A stretch of DNA of 5,552 nt, from the NCBI GenBank assembly GCA_029062725.1, contig JAIDPP010000047.1:1-5552 (forward strand), in the 5' to 3' direction. A model generated the notes under the pieces. It worked only from the letters and a program-made list of their open reading frames with translations. It did no database searches and had not been told where the DNA came from. How positions within the stretch are numbered: the first letter of the stretch is position 1; each line of letters begins with the position of its first letter. Made by a program: the position numbers and the translations under genes. This DNA comes from Muribaculaceae bacterium (GTDB lineage: Bacteria > Bacteroidota > Bacteroidia > Bacteroidales > Muribaculaceae). Shown here piece after piece: positions 5,481-5,552 of the stretch.

Positions 5481-5552
5481 GCTCCAAAGAGAAAGCTCCA
5501 AAGAGAAAGCTCCAAAGAGAAAGCTCCAAAGAGAAAGCTCCAAAGAGAAAGC
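5481..5552 (+). repeat. 14-bp tandem repeat array (minisatellite), truncated by the window end
   Basis: The unit GCTCCAAAGAGAAA is repeated five times without a single mismatch (5481-5494, 5495-5508, 5509-5522, 5523-5536, 5537-5550) and a sixth copy begins at 5551. The array begins 33 bp after the tonB stop and continues past the window edge, so the true copy number is unknown. There are no spacers, so it is not a CRISPR array. The unit is 10 of 14 purines on the plus strand. Because 14 is not a multiple of three and no stop codon arises, the array is open in all frames, but no start codon is present on the plus strand; it is taken as non-coding. Confidence 0.95.

Noticed and set aside
5217..5543. 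Minus-strand open frame running from the 14-bp array into tonB
   Set aside because: It begins at a TTG within the repeat, its N-terminus is only translated repeat, and the rest is antisense to tonB.
5481..5552. CRISPR array
   Set aside because: The 14-bp units are contiguous with no spacers and are too short for CRISPR repeats.

Overview
The window looks like chromosomal housekeeping DNA from a Bacteroidales bacterium, most likely a moderate-GC gut lineage such as Muribaculaceae. Three things support this. The protein sequences resemble Bacteroidetes forms: PdxJ opens with MTRLSVNINKVATLRNARG, and a TonB-type transducer with a Gly/Ser-rich stretch sits beside ExbB/ExbD. The two best promoters match the Bacteroidetes sigma pattern TAnnTTTG with a TTTG-like element about 19 nt upstream. 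Start codons lack clear Shine-Dalgarno sequences. The family-level assignment is from memory of protein families, not from a search.

Layout. Positions 1-159 hold the AT-rich 3' end of a protein that resembles the TPR-like protein next to secG in Bacteroidales. A large hairpin follows at 161-209, then secG (246-581, translocon subunit) and tpx (649-1146, thiol peroxidase). A strong bidirectional terminator (1153-1215) separates tpx from a convergent minus-strand pair: nadK (NAD kinase, 1269-2138), preceded 2 nt upstream in transcription by a small CBS/ACT-like protein (2141-2647). A 173-bp divergent intergenic region follows. The plus-strand cluster is then pdxJ (2821-3534), exbB (3596-4222), exbD (4235-4684) and tonB (4699-5448). 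The window ends inside a tandem array of a 14-bp unit (from 5481).

How the genes work together. exbB-exbD-tonB are tightly spaced and should encode one inner-membrane motor that uses proton motive force to energise outer-membrane transport. pdxJ (vitamin B6 synthesis) is 61 bp upstream on the same strand and may be co-transcribed. The CBS/ACT-like protein and NadK are probably translationally coupled, which suggests, but does not prove, ligand sensing connected to NADP supply. SecG and Tpx are independent core functions.

No mobile element, CRISPR, RNA gene or clearly new system is visible. The points most worth a second look are: the two face-to-face promoters whose leaders would overlap between the CBS gene and pdxJ; the 14-bp minisatellite after tonB with its degenerate 12-bp lead-in; the paired hairpins after nadK; the hairpin before secG; and the single-CBS plus ACT-like protein coupled to NadK.
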